Shown here: in pieces, positions 52,569 to 61,928 of the stretch | Layout of the letters: every line of letters begins with the position of its first letter | How positions within the stretch are numbered: the stretch's first letter is position 1 | NCBI RefSeq assembly: GCF_018736045.1 | Contig: NZ_CP076132.1 | Location: forward strand, 4,449,501-4,513,500 | Length of the DNA stretch: 64,000 bases | Reading direction: 5' to 3' | Source: Flammeovirga yaeyamensis | Lineage (GTDB): Bacteria; Bacteroidota; Bacteroidia; Cytophagales; Flammeovirgaceae | The notes under the pieces: model-generated | What the model was told of the DNA's origin: nothing | Databases searched by the model: none | Seen by the model: the letters and a program-made list of their open reading frames with translations, nothing else | Program-made: the position numbers and the translations under genes

Positions 52569-53132
52569 GTGAAAAAGCTACTACTTACATTTGCAGTAAT
52601 AACTATGTACTGTTCGTTTACCATTAACGATTTACACGCCCAAACTAGTGTTCAGTATTACTATGGTATGGGGAATGTTCAACAAATTTCGGTTTGGCAG
52701 AATGTTTCTGAGAACGATTTATTAAACTTCCGTGTAGGATATCAAGATTTTGCTGAGGATAATGTTTCTCTGTCTATTGGTTATGGTCGTTTATTTGGAG
52801 AGTTTTTACCCTACTTAGTTTTCAATAAAGACGTCACTTCAGACTTAAATAATTATTCGTTTACCAACGGTTATTATTGGGCTCCTGGAGGAAGATGGGA
52901 CTTTGCATTGGGTTGGACTTTAAATCAGCATGAAACGTATTCGAATCCTCAGGCAGAAATTCCTACTGACACTTACAGCAGATGGAGTCAGAGTTATTGG
53001 TTTGATGTTTATTATAACCTAACTGACATGAAGGCTCAAGTGGGTGCAGAAGTAGGTGTGACTTCTTCGGGAGTTTGGTTTTGGGGAATCATGTTCTCTA
53101 AAGCTTTAGATTTTAGAAAAAAACATAAATAG
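52569..53132 (+). CDS. secreted protein, tandem paralog 1
   Basis: 187 residues, GTG start (MKKLLLTF). Signal peptide to about residue 24 (NDLHAQ). The mature part is aromatic and strand-rich (SVQYYYGMGNVQQISVWQN, RVGYQDFAEDNVSLSIGYGR, PYLVFNKDVTSDLNNYSFTN, GYYWAPGGRWDFALGW), as in small beta-barrel outer-membrane proteins. It ends GVTSSGVWFWGIMFSKAL plus a basic tail. The second copy follows at 53400. No family known to me. Confidence 0.72.
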   Translation: MKKLLLTFAVITMYCSFTINDLHAQTSVQYYYGMGNVQQISVWQNVSENDLLNFRVGYQDFAEDNVSLSIGYGRLFGEFLPYLVFNKDVTSDLNNYSFTNGYYWAPGGRWDFALGWTLNQHETYSNPQAEIPTDTYSRWSQSYWFDVYYNLTDMKAQVGAEVGVTSSGVWFWGIMFSKALDFRKKHK

Positions 53133-53225
53133 TTAGAGCAAGGTAATTGTTCGAAAAATACATTGGTCATAAATACCAATTTTATTTAAACTACATCAAA
53201 CTTAAATTTTTAAGTTGATTCCAAG

Positions 53226-53267
53226 AAGGTTGTCAAATATTATATTTGACAGCCTTTTCTTTTTTTA
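53226..53267 (+). terminator. terminator of paralog 1
   Basis: AAGGTTGTCAAATAT/ATATTTGACAGCCTT with one mismatch, almost no loop, then TTCTTTTTTT. Confidence 0.88.
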
Positions 53268-53353
53268 AAAAATACCTACTAAACCTTAGGTTAATAGATG
53301 TTAGTGTTATCATTCATTAATCTGAAGAAACTCCCCCATTATTCTATCAAAAT

Positions 53354-53361
53354 TAACTTTG
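53354..53361 (+). promoter_or_regulatory. -7 box of secreted paralog 2
   Basis: TAACTTTG, a perfect match, about 40 bases before the ATG. A stretch near 53293-53330 (TAATAGATGTTAGTGTTATC and following) repeats that upstream of paralog 1. Confidence 0.4.
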
Positions 53362-53399
53362 TTATACTAAGCACATTCTAACCGTATATTATCATTGAA

Positions 53400-53936
53400 A
53401 TGAAAAGGTTTTTATTCATTTTCACCACTCTTCTATTGTTTTTCTTTTCTTTTGACGAAATCAAAGCACAAACAAGTATTCAATATTATTATGGCATGGG
53501 CGGGTTACAACAAGTATCTGTATGGCAAAATATCACCCAAAAGCACATGGTCAATTTCAGGGCCGGATATCAAGATGTTACCGAAAACAACTTCACATTA
53601 TCGCTTGGGTATGGATACCTAACTAAGCATTTCCTGCCTTATCTAGTATTTAATAAGGATATCACTTCTGGATTAAATAACTACAGTATCAACAATGGAT
53701 ATTATTGGATTTCAGGAGGTCGTTTCGATTTGGCTGCTGGCTGGGTCATGAAACATTCTGAATATCAAATTGACGAAAGTAATAGTTCTTCTGATTGGGC
53801 AAAAAAATGGAGTCAAGTGTATTGGTTCAATGTGTATTATAACATTAAAAAGTATAGAATGCAGATTGGAGGTGAAACAGGAATTACATCTTCAGGGGTG
53901 GTTGTTTGGGGTTGTATGATCAACCGGTCATTCTAG
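53400..53936 (+). CDS. secreted protein, tandem paralog 2
   Basis: 178 residues, ATG start, signal peptide to about residue 24 (DEIKAQ). It aligns with paralog 1 over its whole length (SIQYYYGMGGLQQVSVWQN, PYLVFNKDITSGLNNYSINN, GETGITSSGVVVWG). It lacks the basic tail. The LytTR gene follows 113 bases later, so a signal link is possible. Confidence 0.72.
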   Translation: MKRFLFIFTTLLLFFFSFDEIKAQTSIQYYYGMGGLQQVSVWQNITQKHMVNFRAGYQDVTENNFTLSLGYGYLTKHFLPYLVFNKDITSGLNNYSINNGYYWISGGRFDLAAGWVMKHSEYQIDESNSSSDWAKKWSQVYWFNVYYNIKKYRMQIGGETGITSSGVVVWGCMINRSF

Positions 53937-54049
53937 TTATAGAGATAATTAGATTTTTTTTCACTAATAACATAGGAGTAGCAGTAATTTTTATCGAGTA
54001 CTCCAAAATATTAAAATTTGACTATTTTTGAGTACTAATTAATTCCATT

Positions 54050-54910
54050 ATGTTATTTAAGAAATTAAACGCAGCCTTCCCTTTAATTACAGATCAAAAA
54101 ACGAAATGGCTAGCTTCCTTTTTGTTTGGTGCATTTGTAATTGTCTTTTTAAGTGTGTTTCAACCTTTCGGCATTGCAGGCATTTCATTCTATAAACCTC
54201 TATTCATTTTAGGTTACGGACTTATTACATTTTCTTCAGTAGCTTTTTGCTTTTTTGTTCTTCCAATACTATTTAAAGATTTCTTTAAGGCAGATCAATG
54301 GACAGTAGGTAAAGCTATATTTTTCACTCTTTTAATCACTTTGATGATTAGTACTGTCAATTGGTACTATACAAGCGTTGTTGGAAAAGAGTTTTTCGAT
54401 GTTAGCCACTCATACATTAAGTTTATAGGTATTACTTTTTCTGTAGGAATATTTCCAATTTTTGTTTTTATACTTTTCACAGAAAAAAGTCTAAGACATA
54501 AACATGAAGAAGCAGCAAAAAAAATTACAAGTAAATTAGTCAGCAACGAAGTTAATCAAGCAGTAGTAGAAAAAGGGATTACTTTTGAAACCGACAACAA
54601 AACTTATGCTTACAATTTAGATCAGTTTATCTGTGTAAAATCAGAAGGTAACTATATAGAAATTTATTCTATTTCTGATGATCATAAACTGAAAAAAGAC
54701 GTTGTTCGTTTATCATTAAAATTAGCTCTTCAACAAATTGATGACAGCTACAATGTACATCAATGTCACAGGTCTTATATTGCTAATTTTGATAAAATAA
54801 TTAGGGTAAGTGGTAATGCTAGAAACTATGAACTCCACATCGATTTAATTGATTTTCAAATACCCGTTTCTAGGTCATTTTCTAAGGAGCTGATCAGTAT
54901 TTATAAGTAA
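54050..54910 (+). CDS. membrane-bound LytTR-domain transcription regulator
   Basis: 286 residues. Four predicted N-terminal helices (LASFLFGAFVIVFLSVFQPFG, LITFSSVAFCFFVLPILF, AIFFTLLITLMISTVNWYY, IKFIGITFSVGIFPIFVFIL), then a LytTR DNA-binding domain from about 185: CVKSEGNYIEIYS, VVRLSLKLALQQI, VHQCHRSYIANFDKI, ELHIDLIDFQIPVSRSF. It has no receiver domain, so signalling would be through the membrane part. A -7 box TATTTTTG lies at 54023. Typical Bacteroidota form. Confidence 0.85.
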   Translation: MLFKKLNAAFPLITDQKTKWLASFLFGAFVIVFLSVFQPFGIAGISFYKPLFILGYGLITFSSVAFCFFVLPILFKDFFKADQWTVGKAIFFTLLITLMISTVNWYYTSVVGKEFFDVSHSYIKFIGITFSVGIFPIFVFILFTEKSLRHKHEEAAKKITSKLVSNEVNQAVVEKGITFETDNKTYAYNLDQFICVKSEGNYIEIYSISDDHKLKKDVVRLSLKLALQQIDDSYNVHQCHRSYIANFDKIIRVSGNARNYELHIDLIDFQIPVSRSFSKELISIYK

Positions 54911-55073
54911 AATATTCTATTTATTTAGTGTCCCATTCGTCCCATTCATCACTAAAACATCCCTTTTCATACTAAAAATGGGCCTTCTCACCCCATTTTC
55001 TCCCAACCGTAACTTTTAGGTTTTAACTCTCTAAGGAAAGTTTGTAATTGCAATCAAACAAAAATATCACGCC

Positions 55074-55490
55074 ATGTCTTTCCTGTTAAACCTATTAATA
55101 TATACTCACTTGTTAAGTATACCTACAGATGATGTAACAATAACTATTTCCGGTTTGGAATCTTCCAAAGGTAAAGTGGAAATAGGTATTTATAATTCAT
55201 CATCTACATTCCCTAAATCTAATGAATTTTACAAGGGATATTCTATTTCTCCCAATGGTTCGGAAATTACAATTTCTGTAAATGACCTGCCTGAGGGGAC
55301 ATACGCTATTGCCGTATGGCATGACGAAAATGAAGATAAAAAATTAAATACTAACTGGGTTGGAAAACCATCTGAAAAATATGGCTTTTCCAATAATGTT
55401 TTTGGTGTATTTTCCCCTCCTAATTTTGATGAGGCTTCATTTAACGTCGAAAAAAATAAATTAACTGAACTAAATATCAAACTTAAATAA
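55074..55490 (+). CDS. DUF2141 secreted protein
   Basis: 138 residues. Short N-terminal hydrophobic start, then VTITISGLESSKGKVEIGIY, FPKSNEFYKGYS, and AVWHDENEDKKLNTNWVGKP, the DUF2141 pattern. Small beta-sandwich of unknown function. The flavoprotein gene begins one base after its stop, so the two are translationally linked. Confidence 0.85.
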   Translation: MSFLLNLLIYTHLLSIPTDDVTITISGLESSKGKVEIGIYNSSSTFPKSNEFYKGYSISPNGSEITISVNDLPEGTYAIAVWHDENEDKKLNTNWVGKPSEKYGFSNNVFGVFSPPNFDEASFNVEKNKLTELNIKLK

Positions 55491-55491
55491 G

Positions 55492-57717
55492 ATGTCTTAC
55501 CCACAATACGATGCAATTATCATTGGTGGTGGTCTTGGAGGATTGGTCTCTGCCGCTACTTTAAGTAAAAGAGGAAAAAAAGTATTACTCCTAGAACAAC
55601 ATTATGTTATAGGAGGTTGTGCGACTACTTTTAAAAGAAAAGATTTTATCATGGAGGTTGGCCTTCATGAAATGGATGGTTTATACGAAAGGGATATCAA
55701 AAATGATATTTTCGATTATCTTGATATTAAAAAGAATGTAGACTTATTACAAGTTCCTGAAGTGTACAATTTCAAATCGAATGATCTTGATTTTGTTCTT
55801 CCACACGGTCATGATGCAGCATTAAATGCTTTAGTTGAAAAATTTCCTCATGAACGAAAAAACATAGAAAAGTTCCTACTTTTCATGGATGCTATACTCT
55901 CAGAATTACCAAGTTTTCCAGTGGATAAATGGAAGCAGTATTTAAACTTGCCATTTATGCCTTTGACTTATCCAAATGTGGTAAAAGCATCTAAAAAAAC
56001 GTTAGGAGAATGGTTGGATCATTACTTTGATGATGATAACCTGAAGTTAGTGCTACAGGCCAACTTACTTTATTATCATGATGATCCTTACAGCATGTCT
56101 ATGATCTATTTTTCGGCTGCTCAAACCTCTTATATTTCTGGAGGAGGATATTTCATTAAAGGTGGGTCACAAAAGCTATCTGATTACCTTAAAGAGTTTA
56201 TAGAAGAAAACAGTGGTACTGTACTATTAGGTCAGAAGGTTAAAAACATAATCATTGAAAACAAGGTCGCAACAGGAGTTGTTTTCCAAGATGCTTTTAA
56301 TCCTAATAATACCAAAAAGGTATCGGGAAAAAAAATAATAGCCAATTGTGCTGTGCCTGTGGTAAAAAAAATGCTACCTAATGAGGAAGCTATAAAATTG
56401 GGCAAGAAGATTGACCATTTAAAACCTGCATGTTCCTTATTAAGCATCTACATAGGCTTTAAAAGTGATATCAAAAAGCTGGGCAGTAAGTATTACTCTA
56501 CTTTTTTCAACTCTTCATCAGTGAAGAATATCAACGAGATTTATGCCAATGCTAATGGTGATTATTCTGAAAGGAATTATGTATTTGTAGATTATAGCCA
56601 GATTGATTCTGAACTTGCTCCTCAAAACAAAAGCTTTGGAGTGATCTGCTGTGCTGATTACCTGAAAAATTGGGAAAATTTATCTCCAGAAGAATATAAA
56701 ATCAAAAAAGAAGAGGTTTCTAAAATTTTTATTGATAGACTTAATGATCATATACCAGGTATAGCCAATGAAATTGAGTACTACGAATTAGCCACTTCAA
56801 AAACAATCAATAGATATACAGGAAATCCATTTGGTACCCCATATGGTTTTGCTCAAACCCCTAATCAATCGGGAATGGGGAGAAATCCATTACAATCTCC
56901 TGTCAAAAATTTACATTTCGCCGGTGCTTGGACTTTTCCTGGTGGTGGATTTACAGGAGCTATAATCAGTGGTTTCCTTTGTGCGAACCAAGTGGACAAA
57001 TCCATTAATTCTAAAAAGTTAACCAACTCAAATGTTCAAGATAATCGTTTGGTTAAACTTATTGAGAAAAAAAATATTGCACAAAATACAGTTGAATTAG
57101 TCTACGAGAAACCAGACAATTTTGACTATGATGCTGGACAATATGCTATTCTTGAACTTATAGATCCGCCCTTTTCAAATTTAGACGTCCCTCACAGGCC
57201 GTTATCCATCGTATCACATCCTTCTGAAAACAAAATTAAGTTTACTATGAGATACAGTAACAGTTCATTTAAAAAATCAATAAGTGAATTAATTGTAAAC
57301 GATTACAGTAAAATTTACGGTCCTCTTGGAAAATTTACAGTAAAAAATGCTACAAAGGGTATTGCTTTTATCGTATCTGGAATTGGTATTACACCTATAT
57401 TACCGCTTCTTATGGAGTTGAAAGAAAAAGAATATAAAGAACCAATTTATCTTTTCTATTCCAACAAAACAGAAGAGAGTGCCGCTTACCATGAAGATTT
57501 CTTAAAAATGAAATTGGATAACTTTAATTATGTCCCTGTATTTACATCAAAAGAAAAAAGAATAGATTCTAATTTCCTTAATGAATACTTACATCAATGG
57601 GGAGATTTCCATTACTACATTGTTGGATCAAGTGAGTTTAGTAAAAGTTTAGTAAAACAGCTTTCGTGTAATCCATTTATAGAACAAAAAGATATTAAAG
57701 TCGATGATTTTGGGTGA
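55492..57717 (+). CDS. CrtI-like flavoprotein fused to ferredoxin-NADP-reductase-like domain
   Basis: 741 residues in two parts. Residues 1 to about 510: FAD oxidoreductase of the phytoene desaturase / retinol saturase group, with IIGGGLGGLVSAATLSKRGK, the CrtI-like HFAGAWTFPGGGFTGAI C-terminal FAD site, and GFAQTPNQSGMGRNP. Residues about 525-741: FNR-type module with flavin motif RPLSIVS, NAD(P) motifs SGIGITPILPLL and YYIVGSSEF. Joining the two gives an enzyme that could take electrons from NAD(P)H and pass them to a second flavin on one chain (inference). Substrate unknown; polyene or quinone-like lipids are plausible. Stop is TGA. Confidence 0.85.
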   Translation: MSYPQYDAIIIGGGLGGLVSAATLSKRGKKVLLLEQHYVIGGCATTFKRKDFIMEVGLHEMDGLYERDIKNDIFDYLDIKKNVDLLQVPEVYNFKSNDLDFVLPHGHDAALNALVEKFPHERKNIEKFLLFMDAILSELPSFPVDKWKQYLNLPFMPLTYPNVVKASKKTLGEWLDHYFDDDNLKLVLQANLLYYHDDPYSMSMIYFSAAQTSYISGGGYFIKGGSQKLSDYLKEFIEENSGTVLLGQKVKNIIIENKVATGVVFQDAFNPNNTKKVSGKKIIANCAVPVVKKMLPNEEAIKLGKKIDHLKPACSLLSIYIGFKSDIKKLGSKYYSTFFNSSSVKNINEIYANANGDYSERNYVFVDYSQIDSELAPQNKSFGVICCADYLKNWENLSPEEYKIKKEEVSKIFIDRLNDHIPGIANEIEYYELATSKTINRYTGNPFGTPYGFAQTPNQSGMGRNPLQSPVKNLHFAGAWTFPGGGFTGAIISGFLCANQVDKSINSKKLTNSNVQDNRLVKLIEKKNIAQNTVELVYEKPDNFDYDAGQYAILELIDPPFSNLDVPHRPLSIVSHPSENKIKFTMRYSNSSFKKSISELIVNDYSKIYGPLGKFTVKNATKGIAFIVSGIGITPILPLLMELKEKEYKEPIYLFYSNKTEESAAYHEDFLKMKLDNFNYVPVFTSKEKRIDSNFLNEYLHQWGDFHYYIVGSSEFSKSLVKQLSCNPFIEQKDIKVDDFG

Positions 57718-57798
57718 TTTTAGAACTACATATTGGAAGGTTATTCATTAGATACTAACAGCTTATAAACGTATAATTCTAAGTTTACTGTAAATAAA

Positions 57799-57842
57799 AA
57801 AAGAGGTAGAAAAAACTTAAATGCTTATCTACCTCTTTTAAA
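57799..57842 (+). terminator. terminator of the flavoprotein gene
   Basis: AAAGAGGTAGA/TCTACCTCTTT with a 17-base loop and TTTTA after. It also lies just beyond the 3' end of the minus-strand SRP RNA. Confidence 0.75.
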
Positions 57843-57854
57843 ATTTCTTGTATA

Positions 57855-57945
57855 AAAAACAAGCCAGGAACGCATCGCTACAACCTATTACCCTTGCTTA
57901 CTTCCGTACCTGGGGGATTCTAGGGAGCAAATCGACCTGACTTGC
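57855..57945 (-). ncRNA. ffs: signal recognition particle RNA (4.5S type)
   Basis: Minus-strand RNA of about 91 bases. The apex reads CAGGTACGGAAGTAAGCAAG, matching the conserved Ffh-binding region (GGAA tetraloop closed by C-G and A-T, then AAGCA). The ends pair: 5' GCAAGTCAGG with 3' CCTGGCTTGT, followed by six T for termination. A full promoter lies directly upstream. I found it by reading the antisense of a stretch that encodes no protein. Confidence 0.9.
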
Positions 57946-57949
57946 GATG

Positions 57950-57979
57950 CAAAGGTACGTACATTTTTTTATTCTGCAA
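57950..57979 (-). promoter_or_regulatory. promoter of SRP RNA
   Basis: Minus strand: TTG (57977-57979), 19-base spacer, TACCTTTG (57950-57957). The start point is predicted 5 bases on, at the 5' end of the SRP RNA stem. An ideal Bacteroidota promoter. Confidence 0.75.
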
Positions 57980-58440
57980 GGCTTTTTTCTAAATTTTATC
58001 TCAAAAACTTATAAGTTAATTATAATTATTTTACTATCAATAATTTATAGTTTATTTTTTTATCAAAAATATTTTTTTTAGGCATAATTAGAATTTACGG
58101 ATGTAAATCTATAATTGTAAATCACATCAAATTATAGATTATAAATTAACATCCTACTTAATTTTATTTACAGTCTCCCTCATTAACAACTACCTATTTT
58201 TCAATACTATATATTTTAATAAAACCACCAATCTTAAATTAATTTTTGATTTAATTGTTAAATTTTCTTTACAAATATAACTTAATAAAATATACGTTAA
58301 AAATAGTAAATTGATAATTTTTCATTGAATATTTATAAAATTCGTAAAAACCAAATAATCTTAGTGAATGATTATTCAATTAATAGCTATTAAAATTATA
58401 ACCTACTTATTCACACTTATTTAATAGTTAGTATTCTACC
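57980..58440. other. long AT-rich intergenic region
   Basis: About 460 bases of very AT-rich sequence with no gene or clear hairpin. A single DnaA-box-like TTATTCACA lies at 58407, not enough to call an origin. It is the leader side of the Oar-like receptor gene. Confidence 0.5.
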
Positions 58441-58442
58441 AA

Positions 58443-58473
58443 TTGAGATTAACATTTAGTTCATTTAACATTG
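58443..58473 (+). promoter_or_regulatory. promoter of the Oar-like receptor gene
   Basis: TTG (58443-58445), 20-base spacer, TAACATTG (58466-58473), one mismatch in the -7 box. The leader is about 45 bases. Confidence 0.5.
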
Positions 58474-58524
58474 CACTTGCATACAATTGTAAGCTTTCAC
58501 AAACATAAATTCTTATCTAATTCT

Positions 58525-61500
58525 ATGGCACGCTACGTCATTACAATTTTATTCCTCAGTTTTTTAGGATTAAATATCCATGCCCAAACCACAACATCTG
58601 GAATGAGTGGTTTAATAACTGATGAAGACGGGAACACTTTAATCGGTGCTACTGTATTTGCTACACACACTCCTTCTGGTACTAAATACGGAGTAACTAC
58701 TAGAGAAGATGGTCGTTTTGCTTTACCTAACATGAGAGTAGGTGGCCCTTACGAAGTGATCGTATCTTATGTAGGTTTTCAAAATGTAGCTTATAAAGAC
58801 ATCAATTTGACATTAGGTAACACTTATGTTTTAAATGTTACTATGAGCTCGGAGGACGAAATGTTGAATGAAATCGAAATCACAGCGACACAGGGTTTAG
58901 CTAATTCAGAAATGACTGGAGCAGCTACTAACGTGGATGAAAACACGTTGAGAATGATGCCTACGATTTCAAGATCAACTTCTGATTTTACAAGACTAAC
59001 TCCTCAATCAGACGGAAATAGTTTTGGTGGTAGAAACAATCTTTACAACAACTTCTCTTTGGATGGTTCTATTTTCAATAACTCTTTTGGACTAGACGCT
59101 GCTGCTCCAGGTGGTCAAACAAACTCTCAACCTGTTTCTCTTGATGCCATTGAGCAAGTTCAAGTTTCTTTGGCTCCTTACGATGTACGTCAAAGTGGTT
59201 TTACAGGCGCAGGTGTAAATGCAGTGACAAAATCAGGTACTAACGAATTTAAAGGTACTGCTTATACTTATTTTAGAAACAACAGTATGATTGGTAGCAC
59301 TGTAGATGGTGCAGATATTACTAATCCTGATTTAAATTACAATCAATCTGGTTTTAGTATTGGAGGTCCTATTCTTAAAAACAAACTTTTCTTCTTTGCA
59401 AATGCTGAATTTACTAGAAGAACTGATCCTGCTACTACTTATAGAGCTGCAAAAAATGAGCAAGAAGCACAAGATGCATTAGATGGTAAAATTTCTGGAG
59501 TATCTAGAGTTTTAGAACAAGATCTAGAAGACATTAGCAGCTTATTGAGAAATAAATACGGTTACGAAACTGGTCCTTACCAAGATTATAACTTAGAAAC
59601 TTATAACAATAAGTTTTTGGCTAAGTTAGACTGGAACATAAATGAGGCACACACTTTTTCTATTCGTTATAATCACTTAACTTCTTATAGAGACAATTTA
59701 CCTCACCCAATTGCGATCGCACCATCATCTCGTGTTCCTTCTGTGAATACAATGCAGTATCAAAATTCTGGCTATAGAATCAATAACAATTTCGATTCAT
59801 TTATGGCAGAATTAAATAGCCGTTTCGGAAACAAGTATTCTAACAAAATGCAAATTGGTTATACAGCATTCAGAGATACCCGTGAGTTACCTAACTCAAT
59901 GCCTTTCCCAATGGTGGATGTTGTTAAAGGTGGTACCACTTATGTTTCTTTTGGTTCTGAGCAATTCTCAGTAGAAAATAAATTAAGCCAAAACGTATTC
60001 CAGTTTACAGATAACTTCACTATTTATAAAAGAAATCACACCATTACTTTGGGTACAAACTTTGAATACTTTGGTTTTGAAAATGCGTTCAACTTACAAA
60101 GATATGGCTACCCATTCTTTGGTGGATATGAATACACAGGAGCTGCAGGTTTAGAAACAGCTTTAGATGGATACTTTGGTGGATTTGGTGGTTATGAAGG
60201 ATATAGATCTTCAGTAACAGGTGCTCCAATTAAATCTGTTGATGTAAACGTTGCTCAGTTCTCTCTTTATGCACAAGACGAATGGAATGTAAATGATAAC
60301 TTCGTTTTAACTTATGGTTTGAGAATGGACGTTCCAATCTATTTAACTGATATTGCACCAAACGAACAGGTTAATAATTACGAAGGTTGGAGAGATCAAA
60401 ATGATCAGGCGGCAAGAGTTGATGTTACTCAACTTCCTAAGAACTCACCAATGTTCTCACCAAGAGTTGGGTTTAACTACAATGTAAATGGTCAAAATAC
60501 AACTCAGTTAAGAGGTGGAACTGGTTTGTTTACCGGTAGAATTCCTTTTGTTTGGATCTCTAACCAAGCTGCAAACTCTCAATTCGACGATTGGTATACT
60601 TTCCAAATTAACGGTACTACAGACGATTTTAGATTCCCTCAGGTATGGAGATCTAATTTTGCCATTGACCACGAACTTCCTGGCGGTATTATTGGTACTT
60701 TCGAAGCGATCTATACAAAAGATATGCACGCTGTTCAACACGTAAACTATAACATGGTTACGAACAGAGAAAGAGCAACTGGAGCTGATAACAGAGAAAT
60801 CTACCCTGCAACTGGTCCTAGAATTAAACCAATGTGGCAAGGTCCATCGGATGCTGAAGGTCAAGAAAACTCTTTCCTAGATGCTGGTATGATTATGTTG
60901 GACAATACAGACAAAGGTTACCAATATAGTTTAACTGGTCAATTGAAAAAGAATTTCAGATCAGGTGTTTCACTAATGGCTGCCTATACTTATTCAGAAG
61001 CGAAAGATATAACTTCTAACCCAGGAGAAATTGCTGCAGATGCTTACCAAAGAAATGCAGTAGTGGGTAACCCTAACACTCCAGGTTTAGCGTTTTCTTC
61101 TTTTGGATTAAAGCATAGATTAATTGCCTCACTTTCTTACGCTCTACAATATGGTAGTAAAAAGAACTTTGGTACTTCATTTGGTATGTTCTTCGAAGCG
61201 GCACAAGGTAACAGATTCTCTTACACATATGCTGGTGATATGAACAGAGACGGTATTATTGGTAACGACTTAATGTATGTTCCTGCTAACCGTGGAGAAA
61301 TTCAATTGGTCGATATAACTGACGGAACAGGTAATGTTGTTGTTTCTGCTGAAGAACAATGGAACCAATTAGATGCTTATATCTCACAAGATGACTATTT
61401 AAGTTCAAGAAGAGGTGATTATGCAGAAAGAAACGGTGCTGTTTCTCCTTGGTACACTCAATTAGATATGAAGATCCTTCAAGATTTCAATATCGAAGTA

Positions 61501-61746
61501 GGCGGAAAGAAAAACACTATCCAATTATCATTTGATATTCAAAACTTGGGTAACTTATTAAACTCATCATGGGGTGTACGTCAGCAAGTAGCTAACGATC
61601 GCTTTATTAATTTTGTTGGTTATTCATCAGCTGATTCGAATACACCACAATATCAATACGTTGGCGGTAACACTACTTTCGTTAACAACACTTCTACAGA
61701 TTCTCGTTGGAGAATGCAAGTTGGTTTAAGATATATCTTTAACTAA
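58525..61746 (+). CDS. Oar-like TonB-dependent receptor
   Basis: 1073 residues from the ATG at 58525 (MARYVITILFLS); an upstream in-frame region is not signal-like. Signal ends near NIHAQ. An N-terminal carboxypeptidase-like domain (GLITDEDGNTLIGATVFA) is followed by a plug: VSLDAIEQVQVSLAPYDVRQ and GAGVNAVTKSGTNEFKGTAY, the Oar hallmark. The barrel ends in RYIFN. Oar proteins serve in protease or surface-signal export and in development in myxobacteria; here the cargo is unknown. Confidence 0.9.
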   Translation: MARYVITILFLSFLGLNIHAQTTTSGMSGLITDEDGNTLIGATVFATHTPSGTKYGVTTREDGRFALPNMRVGGPYEVIVSYVGFQNVAYKDINLTLGNTYVLNVTMSSEDEMLNEIEITATQGLANSEMTGAATNVDENTLRMMPTISRSTSDFTRLTPQSDGNSFGGRNNLYNNFSLDGSIFNNSFGLDAAAPGGQTNSQPVSLDAIEQVQVSLAPYDVRQSGFTGAGVNAVTKSGTNEFKGTAYTYFRNNSMIGSTVDGADITNPDLNYNQSGFSIGGPILKNKLFFFANAEFTRRTDPATTYRAAKNEQEAQDALDGKISGVSRVLEQDLEDISSLLRNKYGYETGPYQDYNLETYNNKFLAKLDWNINEAHTFSIRYNHLTSYRDNLPHPIAIAPSSRVPSVNTMQYQNSGYRINNNFDSFMAELNSRFGNKYSNKMQIGYTAFRDTRELPNSMPFPMVDVVKGGTTYVSFGSEQFSVENKLSQNVFQFTDNFTIYKRNHTITLGTNFEYFGFENAFNLQRYGYPFFGGYEYTGAAGLETALDGYFGGFGGYEGYRSSVTGAPIKSVDVNVAQFSLYAQDEWNVNDNFVLTYGLRMDVPIYLTDIAPNEQVNNYEGWRDQNDQAARVDVTQLPKNSPMFSPRVGFNYNVNGQNTTQLRGGTGLFTGRIPFVWISNQAANSQFDDWYTFQINGTTDDFRFPQVWRSNFAIDHELPGGIIGTFEAIYTKDMHAVQHVNYNMVTNRERATGADNREIYPATGPRIKPMWQGPSDAEGQENSFLDAGMIMLDNTDKGYQYSLTGQLKKNFRSGVSLMAAYTYSEAKDITSNPGEIAADAYQRNAVVGNPNTPGLAFSSFGLKHRLIASLSYALQYGSKKNFGTSFGMFFEAAQGNRFSYTYAGDMNRDGIIGNDLMYVPANRGEIQLVDITDGTGNVVVSAEEQWNQLDAYISQDDYLSSRRGDYAERNGAVSPWYTQLDMKILQDFNIEVGGKKNTIQLSFDIQNLGNLLNSSWGVRQQVANDRFINFVGYSSADSNTPQYQYVGGNTTFVNNTSTDSRWRMQVGLRYIFN

Positions 61747-61760
61747 GCTTTAAGTAGTTA

Positions 61761-61806
61761 AATCAAAAAGGGCACTTCAGTAATTATGAAGTGCCCTTTT
61801 TGATTA
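61761..61806 (+). terminator. terminator of the Oar-like gene
   Basis: AATCAAAAAGGGCACTTC/GAAGTGCCCTTTTTGATT, an 18-base perfect stem with T-rich 3' arm. The A-rich 5' arm makes it work on both strands. Confidence 0.92.
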
Positions 61807-61928
61807 AATGAAAAATTAAAAATGAAGAATGAAAAACGTGAAATGTTGAACTAACGCTCGTTCACATTTTACAATATTAATTTAACCATTGTGTCAAACT
61901 CACTAAATACGTTTCTCATTTTATTTCC
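61807..61928. repeat. dispersed repeat copy H, facing modules
   Basis: Left: AAATTAAAAATGAAGAATG and AAAAACGTGAAATG, then core ACTAACGCTCGTTCAC (61850-61865). Right: near 61903-61928 a module ACGTTTCTCATTTTATTTCC lies in reverse, running into the SNF2 stop TAG. It has no heptad array and no hairpin. Confidence 0.6.

Noticed and set aside
58407-58415. DnaA box suggesting a replication origin in the AT-rich region
   Set aside because: Only one box is seen, and no dnaA, dnaN or similar gene is nearby.
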